Assembly: GCA_965153355.1 (NCBI GenBank)
Contig: OZ231126.1
Coordinates: 682,001-746,000 of the forward strand
Reading direction: 5' to 3'
From: Flaccisagitta enflata
Taxonomy: Eukaryota; Chaetognatha; Sagittoidea; Aphragmophora
DNA: 64,000 nt
A program made the position numbers and the translations under genes. The notes beneath the pieces were generated by a model. That model had not been told where the DNA came from and searched no databases. It saw only the letters and a program-made list of their open reading frames with translations. Every line of letters begins with the position of its first letter. Position 1 is the first letter of the stretch. Shown here piece by piece: positions 37,728 through 54,290 of the stretch.

Positions 37728-38692
37728 TAAAAGTTGTAAGGGGAAGCCCAAAAATACTGCATCGTTTTTGTTGCAAATGTTGTTAAGATAAGCATTATTG
37801 GGTATTTTTGAAAGTATTTGTCAAAAAAATATAAACCGCGTTCATCTTTATATATACTAGACAACAATAACCTAACAGAAACTAGGTCAAAATCTTCATT
37901 CAATTCCGCTTACTTCCATCAAAAACTGTGAACTGAATTCCTTTTGCTTAGTAATTCTTATACAAAACTGTCATGGAAAGATGCGATTGATAGAAAGGGT
38001 TCGCATTGGAGAAAATATTTTTTGAAAACGGTTCCAGACAGTATTGGATGTCCTCTTTCATATATGTGTGAAAGAAGCAGACAGAAAAATATTGAGACCC
38101 CCTTCCGTTTGCTCAAAGTTGATTTGAACTTTGACGATTTCTAAGGTTTGCGTCATTTGTTTTTCTCCGGGATTTTCATCATTTTCTGATGATTTTAGGT
38201 GCGTCTTGACATGATTTCACCCGTGGTAACAAAAATATGACTAAACACTATGTAATCATTGTTTAGTAATAGCATGTCCAACCCATTTCCGCGCGGAATT
38301 AAGCTGATTTTCAACGATTATTTTCATTAACTTGGAGGTGCGACGTTTCCATTCTCTACTAAAAGGAAAATATCATGGCTTAATCGGGTTCCTTACGTGA
38401 GATTTTGAACGGCTTTTCTCGGTCATCATGGCCTTCTTTGCTCACCCTATCGTGTTCATATCACATTTACGGATGAATCTTATCTATGTGCACGCAAAAA
38501 AGCAAAATAACAAAGGTTCCTTTGCGTTGCAAGGTCAAAACTTAGCGAATGAGGACAAGCTTTCATTTTGGGCTCCGTGGCCTGGCTTGCTCTTACTATA
38601 CATGAAAAGTTAATCCATGGCTAATCTGATGTATTCCTGTGATGGACACACAGATATATGATGCGAATAAGGGCATACAGATGAGAATTTGG

Positions 38693-38693
<1 letters not shown>
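37728..38693. other. No gene recognised
   Basis: I looked for the next MACPF exon on the minus strand (an exon with a GTH motif) and did not find a phase-compatible candidate. Confidence 0.35.
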
Positions 38694-38771
<78 letters not shown>

Positions 38772-38796
38772 CGACAACGACAACAACAACAACATC
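38694..38796. repeat. (AAC)n microsatellite
   Basis: About 34 AAC units. On the minus strand it begins within 10 nt of the donor of the MACPF exon at 38804. Confidence 0.97.
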
Positions 38797-38803
38797 AACA
38801 TAC

Positions 38804-43616
<4,813 letters not shown>

Positions 43617-43908
43617 CTGCATAAGAAAATGTTAACCATGTTTTTCTCAAATATGTCAGAAAGTCGAAGACTGACTTCAACTTTTTTCCTGATCAATAAA
43701 ATATTTATGTATTTTAGTAAACCTCAGATGGGTAGAACCCTTTTTTACTCAAAACTATGAGGAATCTAAACCGCTAGAGCCAGTGGTATAAATTTTTTGC
43801 ATAAATAAATGGTAGGTAATGTGCTTTCAGACAAAACCAATCCGAATTTCTAAAAATGAATACTTTAGCCACAATAAGTGTTTAGATAAATGCTTTTAAA
43901 TTCCGGTA

Positions 43909-44110
<202 letters not shown>

Positions 44111-44388
44111 GCTGAAATGGGAGTTTTCACACTATTCAACTTGACCGTGATGGATGGACGGATGAACTGATAGATCCAAGCACTGACGGATGGACATATG
44201 GATGGATAGACAAAGCTTTTTTGAGAGTCGCGAGTCTTTGACATATTCAATTTGAATTACCAGATTGGCCTCAAATGATCGTTTTTTTTCTTAAACGGTT
44301 GAGGATTATGATATTTTCCAGACGCGGACTAGCAACCCAATGAGAGGCTTTGTCCCTTCGTCTATCCTCCTGTAAGACACTAGTCAGA

Positions 44389-44608
44389 AAACAAGGCCAT
44401 CGCGTTACAAGTCGCGTGCGGTCTTGAAGACTAAAAGACTAAAAGACCTAAAGACCAAAGATAAAACAACTAAAAGCAGGAGCAGTAATGCAAAAAACGC
44501 CAAAAAACGCCGAAAAAAGCTAATGGAGACCGACCGACAGACAGACCGACCAACCGACCGACTGACCAACATAGCGGTTCATAGAGTCGCGTAGCACGCG
44601 ACTAAAAA
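44389..44608 (+). mobile_element. HPE-A element, complete
   Basis: AACAAGGCCATCGCGTTACA, AGTCGCGTGCG, core (GACTAAAA)n, GCAGGAGCAGTAATGC, ACCGACCGACAGACAGACCG, hairpin AGTCGCG-TAGCA-CGCGACT, AAAAA. Confidence 0.85.
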
Positions 44609-44717
44609 CTGAATTACCGCGCGCGTTTGCGTGTGTAAGTGGGGGCGGTGTTTGTAAAGGGGGCTTGTTCGCCCCTGCCCAACAGTCCATGACCATATTC
44701 CAACCCCGCGCTGCTAG

Positions 44718-44946
44718 TTTTTTAGTTGCGTCCACGCATCTCCATAAGAGGCTTTGTCCGTCCGTCCGTCCGACGGTCCGTCCGTCGGTCCGTCCGTGGT
44801 GATCGAGTCGAAATTGGTTCAAACTCAAGAAAATCACCCAAAACGTTAAGTCATTGCATCATTCCACATGATTGATGCAATATTGCATCATTCTTAACAA
44901 GCTAAGCCGCATGTGGACGCATCGTTGTACCCCCGGGGTACTTGTT
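44718..44946 (-). mobile_element. HPE-C element, complete
   Basis: Hairpin AGTTGCG-TCCA-CGCATCT, AAGAGGCTTTGTCCGTCCG, then TGATGCAATATTGCATCATT, CGCATGTGGACGCATCGTTG and the reverse 5-prime end GTACCCCCGGGGTACTTGTT. Near-identical ends to 56006-56229. Confidence 0.85.
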
Positions 44947-45300
44947 GTAGTTTTTATGTCTAAAGCAACCATTTAATAGTCAATCTTTTTCTTTTGTTTG
45001 TGTGGTAATGACTGACAGTAAACTTTGGGTTGATAAATACCTTTTTGTATGTTTGGTTCGTATCTGACACGTGCAAAGGTCATAGTGCAAATAAAGAATC
45101 ATTTGTTGCAAAACTTGTTAGCCTCCTATGAGCTCCCGTCAAATCCTATCCTTTGACTATGGTTATTGGTGGGGGCGGTGGCTCTATCATGACCAAAATA
45201 AATAGCATCGGTCTTAGATGAGCAAACATGCCCAATTTGCCCTTGAACACGCTTTCTTCCCAAAACAATTCTGCATTGATCAATCTTATTCAAAAAAGAA
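44947..45300. other. No gene recognised
   Basis: Unique-looking AT-rich DNA. Confidence 0.4.
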
Positions 45301-45481
45301 AATAGAAAAAAGCCAAATACGCGGCTGCCCCAGAGGAGGAGACAAAAAAAGACTACTCATGCATTCGGGCAGAAGCTGTGCTGTATCGGATAAGTAAAAA
45401 AAATGATAAGGAGACGGACCGATCGACGAACAATTGGACGTACGGACGGACAGGCAAAGTGGATAGTATGCGACTGAAAAG
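45301..45481 (+). mobile_element. HPE-A element, strongly degraded
   Basis: GCCAAATACGCGGCTGCCCC, GGAGACGGACCGATCGACG, GGCAAAGTGGATAG, TATGCGACTGAAAAG; the hairpin is no longer palindromic. Confidence 0.45.
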
Positions 45482-45685
45482 ATTAAATAGAACCTGACTC
45501 ATCGGACACAAATTGAATGAGATCTAGTTCTTCTTCAATTTTCTCAAACAGACAATGGAAGACTACATATACATTTCTCTAGAATATGTGAACAAGTGAC
45601 GCGAGGTCACAATATCGTTACGGACGGGTGGGCAGGGGCAACCAACCCCCATCCACTTCCAACACCCCACCCAACACCCTTTCCA

Positions 45686-46229
45686 ATAAGGATCGCACAT
45701 GGTCAGCGGTACCCGATGCCCTGCTTGGAGTGATCAAGTTAAGTATTGGAGTGAGAGCAGGGCAGTGGCATGGCCCCAAAGGGCCGATGTCCTGCAGGAC
45801 ACAGGGGGGAATTTCGAGACGTCTTGAGGCGGATTTGAAGGCGGGATGGCAGAATTTAGTAAAAAAGAGCAGATCTGAGGTTTGGGGGCAGGCTTGAGGC
45901 TTAGAGGACAAATTTGAGGCCTGAAAAGTTGATTAGAGGCTTGGAAGGCTAATTTGAGGTCTGGAGGGCTGATTTGAGGTCTTGAGGGCAAATATGAGGT
46001 CGGGAGAGCTGATTTGAGCTCTCGAGAGCTACATTGAGGTCTGAAAGGGCTAATTTGAGGGCTAAGAGGGCCAAAATCAGGCCTGAGACTGCAGACTTGA
46101 GGCTCCGATGGCCAAGGGGGGGACAGAAGGACAGACGGATGGACGGAAGGACGGACGGAAGGACGGACGTCTCGAAATTCCCCCCTGTGTCCTTCAGGAC
46201 ATTGGCCCTTTGGGGCCGCTGCCCTAAAA
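45686..46229 (+). mobile_element. HPE-D element (opposite orientation)
   Basis: GGATCGCACATGGTCAGCGG TACCC, ATGCCCTGCTTGGAGTGAT, CCCCAAAGGGCCGATGTCC, 21-bp GAGGTCTGGAGGGCTGATTT repeats, GGACGGACGGAAGGACGG, inverted arm ending GGGGCCGCTGCCCTAAAA. Confidence 0.85.
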
Positions 46230-46548
46230 GCTTCAAAACGCTCGTTTTTGGGCTGCGGCCCCAAAGGGGTCGATGACCTATGCTTCCACACATTTGGGGA
46301 ATTTTCTCCTTCTTCTTCTCCTCCTCCTTCTTCTCTGTTCCCCCCCCTCAAATCCCAGTCTCAATGCCCAATTTCCAGTCTCTAGCCCCTTATTCTCTGT
46401 CCCCCCCTCCTCAAATCCCAGTCTCACAGCCCAAATTTCAGTCTCAAGGCCAAAATCCCAGTATTGAGGCCCAAATCCTAGCCTCAAGGCCCAAATCCTA
46501 GCCTCGAGGCCCAAATCTTAGCCTAAAGGCCAAAATCCTTTCTTTCGC
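46230..46548 (-). mobile_element. HPE-E element, tail truncated by HPE-D
   Basis: TTTTTGGGCTGCGGCCCC, CGATGACCTATGCTTCCACA, CTTCTTCTCC, and 20-bp CAGTCTCAAGGCCAAAATCC repeats running into the next element. Confidence 0.75.
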
Positions 46549-47190
46549 TTTTGGGCAGCGGCCCCGAAGGGGACGAAGTCCTGTAGAACACAGGGGGACT
46601 TTCGTTCGTCCGTTCGTCCGTCCGTTCGTCCGTTCGTTCGTTAGTCCCCCCCCTTCATCAGACCCCTCAGGCCTCACATCTGGCCTCTCAGGCCGCAAAT
46701 CCAGCCTCTCAGGTCTCAAATCCGGCCTCTCAAGCCTCAAATCTGGCCTCTCAGGCCTCAAATCTGGCCTCTCAGGCCTCAAATCTGGCTTCTTAGGCCT
46801 TAAATCCAAATTCTCAGGCCTCAAACCTGGCCTCTCATGCCTCAAATTAGGCCTCTCAGGCCTCAAATCAGCCATCTAAACCCCAATTTATTGCTCCCAG
46901 GCTTCAAATCAGTCCTCTGGCCTTTCAAGCCTTAATCCAGCTCTCTCAAGCCTCAAGTCAGCCCTCTCAAGCTTCCAACCGGCATTCTCAGGCCTTATAT
47001 CAGCCTTCTTAGACCTCAGTTTAGCATCTCATCCATGTCTTTAGGTAGGACGAACGAAAGTCCCCCTGTGTTCTACAGGACTTCGTCCCCTTCGGGGCCG
47101 CTGCCCTGCTTCCCCTCACTCCAATTCACAATCACTCAAAGCAGGGCAACGGGTATCGCTGACCACATATTGCCCTTGGGCGACCTGTTT
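46549..47190 (-). mobile_element. HPE-D element, subfamily with GACGAAGTCC arms
   Basis: TTTTGGGCAGCGGCCCCGAA, GACGAAGTCCTGTAGAACAC, (GTCCGTTC)n, 21-bp GGCCTCAAATCTGGCCTCTC repeats, inverse arm, AAGCAGGGCAACGGGTATCG, ends GACCTGTTT. Confidence 0.85.
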
Positions 47191-47394
47191 CCACCTACTT
47201 AGAGTAGAGTGGCGACGCTAATATTCTATGGCATCAGGATGTCTTCCCGTTGTTAGTAACCATCAAAAAAATTGGGAAAATTGAAGTGGCGCTTTCTGGA
47301 TTAAAATGAGAAAAACACAATTTCCCATTGTAATGTTGGATAGGAAACTTAGAATCCTAAGCTTTCTAACCCAGATTCCTACGTTTCTTAGAAT

Positions 47395-47607
47395 CGTAGG
47401 AAACTTAGCTGCTGGGGGCCGAGATCCCAGCCTTGAGGCCCAAATCTCAGCCTCCAGGTCCAACTCCCAGCCAAGAGGCCCGATCATAGGAGGAGGAGGA
47501 GGAGGAGAAGGAGAAAATTCCCTTCAAGGCCGCTGCCCTGCTCCCCCCTCAACTTCAAGCACAACCTACTCAGGCAGGGCACGGGTACCGCTGACCATCT
47601 GACGCTT
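47395..47607 (-). mobile_element. HPE-E fragment, head missing
   Basis: CCCAGCCTTGAGGCCCAAAT repeats, GGAGGAGGAGG, AAGGCCGCTGCCCTGC, GGGTACCGCTGACCATCTG and GCAACTATTC. Confidence 0.65.
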
Positions 47608-47710
47608 TTGCAACTATTCCACTTTTCGACTCGTGCTCAAGGACCAACGGACTGACGGACAAAAACTCTTATAGAGTTGCGTGTCCGCAACTAAAAAGTC
47701 AAAGCCTGAC

Positions 47711-47919
47711 AGCTTTTTAGTTACGGACACAACCATATGAGAGGCTTTGTCCGTCCGTCTGTTGGTCCATCCGTGAGCACGTGTTGAAAAGTGGGAAGAC
47801 TAGCGTTTTGGGTGTTTTTTGTGTATGTGTGTGTGGAAGGGGAGCATGGGGTGTAGATGGGGGTTGGAAGCCCCTGCCCACCCATGTCCAAGGATATTGT
47901 GACTCCGCGTCACTTGTTT
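47711..47919 (-). mobile_element. HPE-B element, complete
   Basis: Degraded hairpin AGTTACG-GACA-CAACCAT, GAGAGGCTTTGTCCGTCCGT, GTTGAAAAGTGGGAAGACTA, GGGGTTGGAAGCCCCTGCCC and the reverse 5-prime end GTGACTCCGCGTCACTTGTT. Confidence 0.8.
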
Positions 47920-47984
47920 GACCGAGCAAGGAGAGTGAAAAATCGCGGTTAGGTATCAATTGTCAAATATTATCTTTGTTTGCA

Positions 47985-48119
47985 CTATAACCGGTAGGTG
48001 CAGTATAATCCAAAAATACCGAAGCAGAGCGGGAAGATGCCAATACAAAAAAACCCGATTCCAACCACTCCAAAGATGATATTTGTGACAGATAAGCAAA
48101 CTACATGTCGATGGAATCG
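47985..48119 (-). CDS. Small membrane protein gene, last exon
   Basis: Minus strand. Acceptor CTTTCATCTGACTCAG, then 44 codons RFHRHVVCLSVTNIIFGVVG and a hydrophobic stretch (IGFFCIGIFPLCFGIFGLYC) ending TYRL and TAG. One long or two short membrane segments. Joins in phase 0 to the exon at 48694. No family recognised; the basic-then-hydrophobic order is loosely dispanin/CD225-like, but this is weak. Confidence 0.5.
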   Translation of the reverse strand, partial: RFHRHVVCLSVTNIIFGVVGIGFFCIGIFPLCFGIFGLYCTYRL

Positions 48120-48571
48120 CTGAGTCAGATGAAAGGGAGAAATTATTTGAACCTGAGGTAGGTTAGATCTTGATCCCAACAATTTCATAGTTTCGCTTTC
48201 AGGTAATACCATGTTTAAGTCAAATTGGTAGAAAACACTGAAATTGTGCGTTTTTCATTTTTAAGGCCGGCAAGCAAGTTAGGTGGTAGGCTGGTTTGGC
48301 TGGTTAGCATGCTAAAATCTTTTAAAATCAGACACATATTTTGAGTCACCATGCCAAGTTTTAACCATTAAGCCCATACTGGTTGTTAGGCAAGTTATTC
48401 ACCTTGAGGTCAGTAAGTCGGTTTGGCCGATTAGGGCGCGGGTGGTCGTGGTCGTGGTCGTGGTCGTGGGTGGTCGTGGTAACACCCGCATATGCCCTTT
48501 GGCGTCTTACCCTTGTGTAGCTTCCTACCTAATATGTAGCGAATTGGTGTTCAAATGTTTGCCCATAAAGA
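48120..48571. other. Intron of the small membrane protein gene
   Basis: Contains a (GGTCGT)n tract at 48444-48480 and otherwise nothing recognised. Confidence 0.45.
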
Positions 48572-48572
48572 A

Positions 48573-48687
48573 ACAAGGCCACGTGGGCCAATAGGTGCGC
48601 CGGGCGGATTGTTAAAGGTTTGCGTGACCGACCGACAGACAGATGGACACAATCAGTTATAGAACTGCGTCGGCGCATCTAAAAAAA
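48573..48687 (+). mobile_element. HPE-A/C element, short copy, next to an exon
   Basis: AACAAGGCCACGTGGGCCAA, GTGACCGACCGACAGACAG, ATAGAACTGCG-TCGG-CGCATCT, A-run. The A-run reaches nucleotide 7 of the minus-strand intron that begins at 48693. Confidence 0.7.
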
Positions 48688-48693
48688 TCTTAC

Positions 48694-48873
48694 ATGCGCT
48701 TTGAATTCCATATTCGGGTCGTTGGAACTCCAATTTTGTCCAAACATGTTGAACTGGTAAACGGGCTCGATCTTGTACACGCCATTTGCATTACAGTTTC
48801 TCAAAACGCAGTCTGGCGCATCGCAACCGATGGGCGCCGGAGCAGAGGTGACGACCGTAGAGACCTCATCATC
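48694..48873 (-). CDS. Small membrane protein gene, extracellular-type Cys exon
   Basis: Minus strand, acceptor TTCTCCAAACAG, donor CGCAT|GTAAGA, phase 0 to 0, exactly 60 codons. Encodes DDEVSTVVTSAPAPIGCDAP, then DCVLRNCNANGVYKIEPV and a tail FGQNWSSNDPNMEFKAH. Three Cys within 11 residues suggest a lumenal or extracellular segment. Codon third positions are GC-rich against an AT-rich background, which supports real coding. Function unknown. Confidence 0.6.
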
Positions 48874-49490
48874 CTGTTTGGAGAATGTCAATGTGTGAAG
48901 AGCTACAAGTAGGGCTTGAGAAAGTATCGCGTGAAACAATTTTGCTCTGAATTTGAATTCAACCGCTTGTAAGAAAGTACCGCCACGGCCAAACGCCAGC
49001 AGCTACATACAACCGGAAGTGGATCAGATAGAAAGAGCTTGAAAACCTGCTTTGGTTGGCCCCGTAAAAACAGTAGATCAAAGCAACTACAATTTCAATA
49101 TCAATATTACTGATGATTGATTATGATATTTGATACAGTTTTTGGTTCTGGGGATGTAACATCTGAGATAGATGATATCACTTTCATACTAAAGTTGATT
49201 TAAAAAGTCCCGCCTCTGGCTAGCCAAAGTACTTGCCTGACGTGGCCAATGAAAATAGTTCAAAACCAGTGTACCATTTCCTTTCCATTACACTACCACT
49301 ACATGTTTTTCTTTTAATTGTTTAGAAAAAAAATTCAAAAAGAAAAAAAAGCAATTCTATCCTATGACTCAGTGACTAGCCGGTTTTGCTAGCAATGAGT
49401 GGCATGAGATATTTCCTATGAGGTCAAGTTAAGACCAGACAATCAAATTGTTTTTAAAACAAAAGCGCTTCATGTATAAAATGTTTTTTT
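48874..49490. other. No further exon recognised
   Basis: Upstream of the Cys exon on the minus strand the frame stays open for about 40 codons without an ATG; no signal peptide was identified. Confidence 0.4.
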
Positions 49491-49570
49491 TAGGTGCGCC
49501 ATAGCGGTCAATCAGTTGGTTGGCTGGTCTGTATGTTGGTTGGTCGGTTGGTCCATCACGCTCATGTGAA
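49491..49570 (-). mobile_element. HPE fragment, degraded
   Basis: TTTTTTAGGTGCGCCATAGC followed by GGTTGGTCGGTTGGTCC; hairpin lost. Confidence 0.4.
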
Positions 49571-49991
49571 AAATCGCAAAAATGTCTAAAATCGCATGAG
49601 AACTCGTCTTGTTTATCATTTATGTAACTCACCATTTCATTCATTATCATATTCATCTATGGTTTAGTCTCATAGAGCTGGGGATAGGTCTGATAGTGAT
49701 AGGGCTCGGGATAGGTCGAAGATTTCATGTTTCTTGTCATTTCGTTCATTATCATATTCATCTACAAATAGATCAATAGCCATTGGGATTGGTCTGATAG
49801 AGCTCACAAAAGGTCTGATAGAGCTTGGGTTGGGTCTAAGAATTAAGAACGCTGGCGCTATGTCTCAGCCCGTGTATCCAGCCTTGTTCACTGATGTCAT
49901 TCATCCGGTTTGGGATATTCCACTTTTCTTTCTAGATCTACTTCCTTTCTCAGATGAAGATGTATGTTAAGGTGATTTTTGAAGTGCAATC

Positions 49992-50195
49992 TTTAGTCGC
50001 GTACACACGACTCTACAACCCGCTTTGTCCGTCGGTCGGTCGGTCGGTTGGTCGGTCCATCTGTCCATCCATCACACTTTTACTTTTTTATCAATTTCAT
50101 TTCTTACAGTCATTTAAGAGTATACTAAGTCATTCTAAGTCATTCTAAGTCAATCTTTAAGTCTCGCACGCGTCTTATAGATGTTGGCCTTGTTT
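49992..50195 (-). mobile_element. HPE-A element, complete
   Basis: Hairpin AGTCGCG-TACA-CACGACT, CTACAACCCGCTTTGTCC, (GGTCGGTC)n, ACTTTTACTTTTTTATCAAT, three TAAGTCATTC units and the reverse 5-prime end CTTATAGATGTTGGCCTTGT. Confidence 0.85.
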
Positions 50196-50787
50196 CTTGC
50201 CATCGTTGTTTTCTCGCTATGCTGTAGTGAGTTATGCACAGGCGTTACCTTGCACCAAAACATTTTCTTTCACAGCACCAAATTGCATGACACAGTCTGC
50301 TGCATACAGCCGTAGTAATTTTAGGTAAATAAATGAACTGCCTGCGCAACTTTGTATCTGACTGTCCATTTATTTGTTGGGTTTAGTCAGTCTGTTTGTC
50401 TTTCTTGGCACGCAATGATACATTTGATAGTCAACTCTGACTTGGAAAAAATCTCAGCGGAGACGAGTTTTGAAAGAAATTCGTAAGATAAGTGTTACTT
50501 TTCACAACATCAAAAACAGTAATGCTGTTCATTTTGAATCCTCATCTTAGACAAATATAAGCGAGCTTTCTCATCCCCGCTGTTTTCGCCCCCTGTTACA
50601 TGTTTGCGTCATACCATAAGGAGCTTTTTGGAATTGATGTGCGATAAGATACAAAGTGTACAACTAGGTACCACTTTTAGCTTCTTTTGTTTACACTGTT
50701 TTCCGAAACTGGCAGCTTTTTGGTTAATATGTCTTCACTATGAAATGAGTTCGAACAATATCAAGAGTGCTTGTTGCGAATAATTTG
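50196..50787. other. No gene recognised
   Basis: Unremarkable AT-rich DNA. Confidence 0.4.
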
Positions 50788-51190
50788 GAAAAAAGTCGAA
50801 GAGACGAAGTCCCTTCGGTCTTTTTGAGTCCTGCAGAGAAAAACGGATTTTCCTTTGTTTTATGAGTCGTTTGAGAAAGTTGATATATTTTGGGAGCAGA
50901 ATGAGACTACGCATGAAATTAATAGCTAAGAAAGAACTAATTCTCCTCTTTCAGATAACGCCAAACAGAATTCTGTGCGATGGATAGTTTTGGAGCTATG
51001 ATTTTTTAAATCTTTTTATATTTTTTCGCATTTTTTGCATTTTTCCCAAAAACAAGGAATCGAGTTAGTTGAAGTCTATTTGAACTTTGAAATGTCCCAG
51101 GTGATGATTGTGCATCCTGGCAGCACAGTCTCTCTCTCATTTCAACTCTGGACGCCATGAGAGGCTTTGTCTATCAGTCCATCCCACAGT
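50788..51190 (+). repeat. Dispersed repeat K, uninterrupted copy
   Basis: About 80 percent similar by eye to 40825-41690 after removal of the HPE-E insertion there. It ends GGACGCCATGAGAGGCTTTG, an HPE-B-like hairpin-side motif, so K may itself be an HPE relative with a different core. Confidence 0.7.
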
Positions 51191-52020
51191 GCTGCCAATC
51201 TGTTATTCTGCGCGCATCTAGGGCTTTTTAGGCCAAAATATGACCATCGCCAATATGACTTTAAAGTTGTCTACGAACAAACATATATCCCTGGAGCAAG
51301 TTTCAACCAATTCTAGTTCAAGAAAGCTGTTTATTTACTCGTAGGGTTAGTCAGAAGTGAGCCAGTTCTGAAAAATACCCAAAAATTGAAAAAATTCTGT
51401 GGAATCTTTGATGCCACTTTTTCTACAGAAAAAAGTTGGAAAGTAATGACAAAAACTTTTTTCAGGGGGTGCCGTGTCCTAATTGATGAGAAAAAACAAA
51501 AAAGTCATGACGATATTGAAGACAGTTCTATCAAAGAGAGAATTTTCTAGAAAACGTTTAACCTAATTTGTATAGGAAAATGAACTGGACATGGAAAAAA
51601 ATTGCACGGCTTCGCACGGCTCAAAACCAATGAAAAAGTACTCTCTGATGTTTCCTGATTATGGCCATATACCTCTCATGATGTGCAGCGGGGTGGAAGT
51701 TAGCTTTTTTTGACCAAAAGTTTGATACCTCAATGAAAATGTGAAAAAGAGATAGAGATAGCTACATATAAAATAAAGGGAAAAGAGAGAGAGAGAATGG
51801 AAAAACGCAGTTTGATAGTTGGGTTCATCTCTCATTGCCTTTACATCAATGGATGTGTCTATCCATAAACAAATTGCAATCTGTTTAACTATCCTGCATC
51901 TATGTGTCTGTCTGTCTTTTTGTCTGTCATTATTATACTGTCCGTCTGTCTGGCTGTCTGTCTTTGTCTGTCTGTTATTAGCACATGGTCTCAAAAAGTT
52001 TTTTGCTGCTGAGGCAGTAT
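51191..52020. other. No gene recognised
   Basis: AT-rich; CTGT-type simple sequence near 51905-51975. Confidence 0.4.
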
Positions 52021-52039
52021 CTATCTTCTTGTTTCATGT

Positions 52040-52202
52040 TTCTTTTCTTTCATTTTTCTTCTTTTTCTTTTTCTTTTTCTTTTTCTTTTTCTTTTTCCCT
52101 TTCTTTTATTTTTCTTTTTTTTCTCTAAACAGGCTATCTTCATAATGGTTGGTTGTAAGCAACCCCCCCCCTTCAACTGCCATCTTTCTGTATCATTTGC
52201 TT

Positions 52203-52237
<35 letters not shown>

Positions 52238-52250
52238 TTCTCTCTCTCCC
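52040..52250. repeat. Pyrimidine-rich simple repeats
   Basis: (TTTTTC)n at 52060-52120 and (CT)n with TTTC variants at 52200-52248. Confidence 0.85.
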
Positions 52251-52493
52251 GCGTCGGGTTTGACCATTTTCCCTTAAAACATGAACAAGAAATAGAAAAC
52301 AATGACCTAATCTTAGGTTTCTTACATTTTGCACCTCCGCTTTCTCTTTCTACATCTGCCGCCTTAACAAAATGATCTCCCTCTGCTTCCTCTAAGGCCT
52401 GTCTTTCTCATTTGCCTTCTTCTTCTTCTTCTCTTGTATCCTCATCCTTATCCTTCTTATCATTTTTCTTCTTTTACAATACAACTGATATCA

Positions 52494-52640
<147 letters not shown>

Positions 52641-53284
52641 CTATTGGTATTTGTCATCTTCCAAGTCATTTTGTCCTCACTGGCTGATAGAATGAGCCTA
52701 CGCACTGTTTCATCGAATTGACATTTCTTTACCTCATAAGGCCAATAGTAGTTTTCACAAAAATACATTCTTACAAACACTCTATGAAAACAATTCTTAA
52801 CATATTCTATGTATATAAGTGCAAAGTTCATCACTGGTTTGTTTATTACTTTTATTTTGTTTCAATGCAATGAACAACCTTCCAAAATGCCTCATGCGTC
52901 GAAAATAACAGATTGGCAGCACTGTGCATCCATTGGTCTGTTGGTCTGTCTGTCAGTCTGACACCCAGACAACCAGACAAAATACAATCACAAGAAATTT
53001 CAAAACCTCGCACTTACGACTTTTTTCCTACGGCGAGAGCCGCCTTTATTGGTATTTTATAAAGAACTGTCTTTCTTTTACGCTTTTGCTGTTGTTATTG
53101 ATATTGTTATCACTGTTGTTGTTGTTATAGCTTTTGATGTCCTGGGTGAGGGTATTGTTTCTGTTGTCCGTCAGCTCTAAGTCCGTCGGCTTGTCCACCA
53201 GTTGGTCAAAAAATTATGCCCCTGCCCACCCGTCCGTGATTGAAATATAGGTGGCCGTGTTTCCTACCTTCCTACCTTGATCGT

Positions 53285-53315
53285 CGTTCCGGTTGTTGTT
53301 GTTTATTTTGTTCTA

Positions 53316-53375
<60 letters not shown>

Positions 53376-53396
53376 GAAGTTGTTGTAGTTGCTTAG

Positions 53397-53485
<89 letters not shown>

Positions 53486-53487
53486 AG

Positions 53488-53576
<89 letters not shown>

Positions 53577-53627
53577 GCTGTTGTTGTAGTTGTGGTTGTG
53601 GTTGTGGTTGTTGTTGTTGTTGTTTTA

Positions 53628-53698
<71 letters not shown>

Positions 53699-53700
53699 AT
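53285..53700. repeat. (GTT)n microsatellite, about 415 bp
   Basis: Four blocks separated by short interruptions (AAGTTGTTGTAGTTGCTTA, TTAGTTG, GTGGTTGTGG, TTTTAATTG). Confidence 0.97.
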
Positions 53701-53727
53701 CCTACTTTGTCATTCTTGTACGGAGGA

Positions 53728-53822
53728 ACCCCGCTAAAACGGACCCGATTTTAACGGGAATCCGCCATTAACAAATAAAGTTTATTGGTCCCCTGAAATC
53801 GGTCAAAGCGGGATTTGACTGT
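53728..53822. mobile_element. Short pogo/Tigger-like MITE, degraded
   Basis: GGAACCCCGCTAAAACGGAC at the left and AAGCGGGATTTGACTG at the right resemble the inverted ends of the TA-flanked MITEs at 4970 and 11601. Confidence 0.5.
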
Positions 53823-54077
53823 CGTGGTTGTGGTTTTCATTGTCAGTGAATTTCTTGTTAAAGATGATTCTGTCAGTGACAAAGCAGCTTCGATAATGAT
53901 ACGGTTTCACGATCTTGCCTGAAAATCATCGGACTCGATGGTAAGTTGACGAGAATCGAACTTCTTCTGTTTTACGGCGAGTATTTCATCTGTTAAGTAA
54001 GAGTTATGAAATGATGCCCAAATTGTGCACATTCTACCAATAAAGGCGCCTCCCGGCGTGGGGCAAAAGTAGTGTGG

Positions 54078-54113
54078 TGGGTTTTGGTTTTGGTTTTGGT
54101 TTTGGTTTTGGTT
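54078..54113. repeat. (GGTTTT)n tract
   Basis: Six GGTTTT units, G-quadruplex-capable, directly before a (GT)n(CT)n array. Confidence 0.9.
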
Positions 54114-54116
<3 letters not shown>

Positions 54117-54207
<91 letters not shown>

Positions 54208-54212
54208 TATGT

Positions 54213-54285
<73 letters not shown>
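54117..54285. repeat. (GT)n followed by (CT)n microsatellite
   Basis: About 90 bp GT then about 68 bp CT. Confidence 0.97.
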
Positions 54286-54289
<4 letters not shown>

Positions 54290-54290
54290 A

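Larger units (their letters stand above)
45592..47696 (+). mobile_element. HPE-B element split by a run of HPE-D/E elements
   Basis: HPE-B 5-prime half at 45592-45685 (AACAAGTGACGCGAGGTCAC to CAACACCCTTTCCA) and 3-prime half at 47608-47696 (CCACTTTTCGACTCGTGC, GACGGAC, AGTTGCG-TGTC-CGCAACT, AAAAA). The 1.9 kb between holds HPE-D, HPE-E, HPE-D and HPE-E pieces. Confidence 0.7.

Noticed and set aside
38600-38640. Minus-strand candidate for the next MACPF exon
   Set aside because: The phase required by the preceding exon runs into a stop within five codons.
54078-54113. Telomere-like (GGTTTT) tract
   Set aside because: Only six units, interstitial and next to other simple repeats; best explained as a microsatellite.
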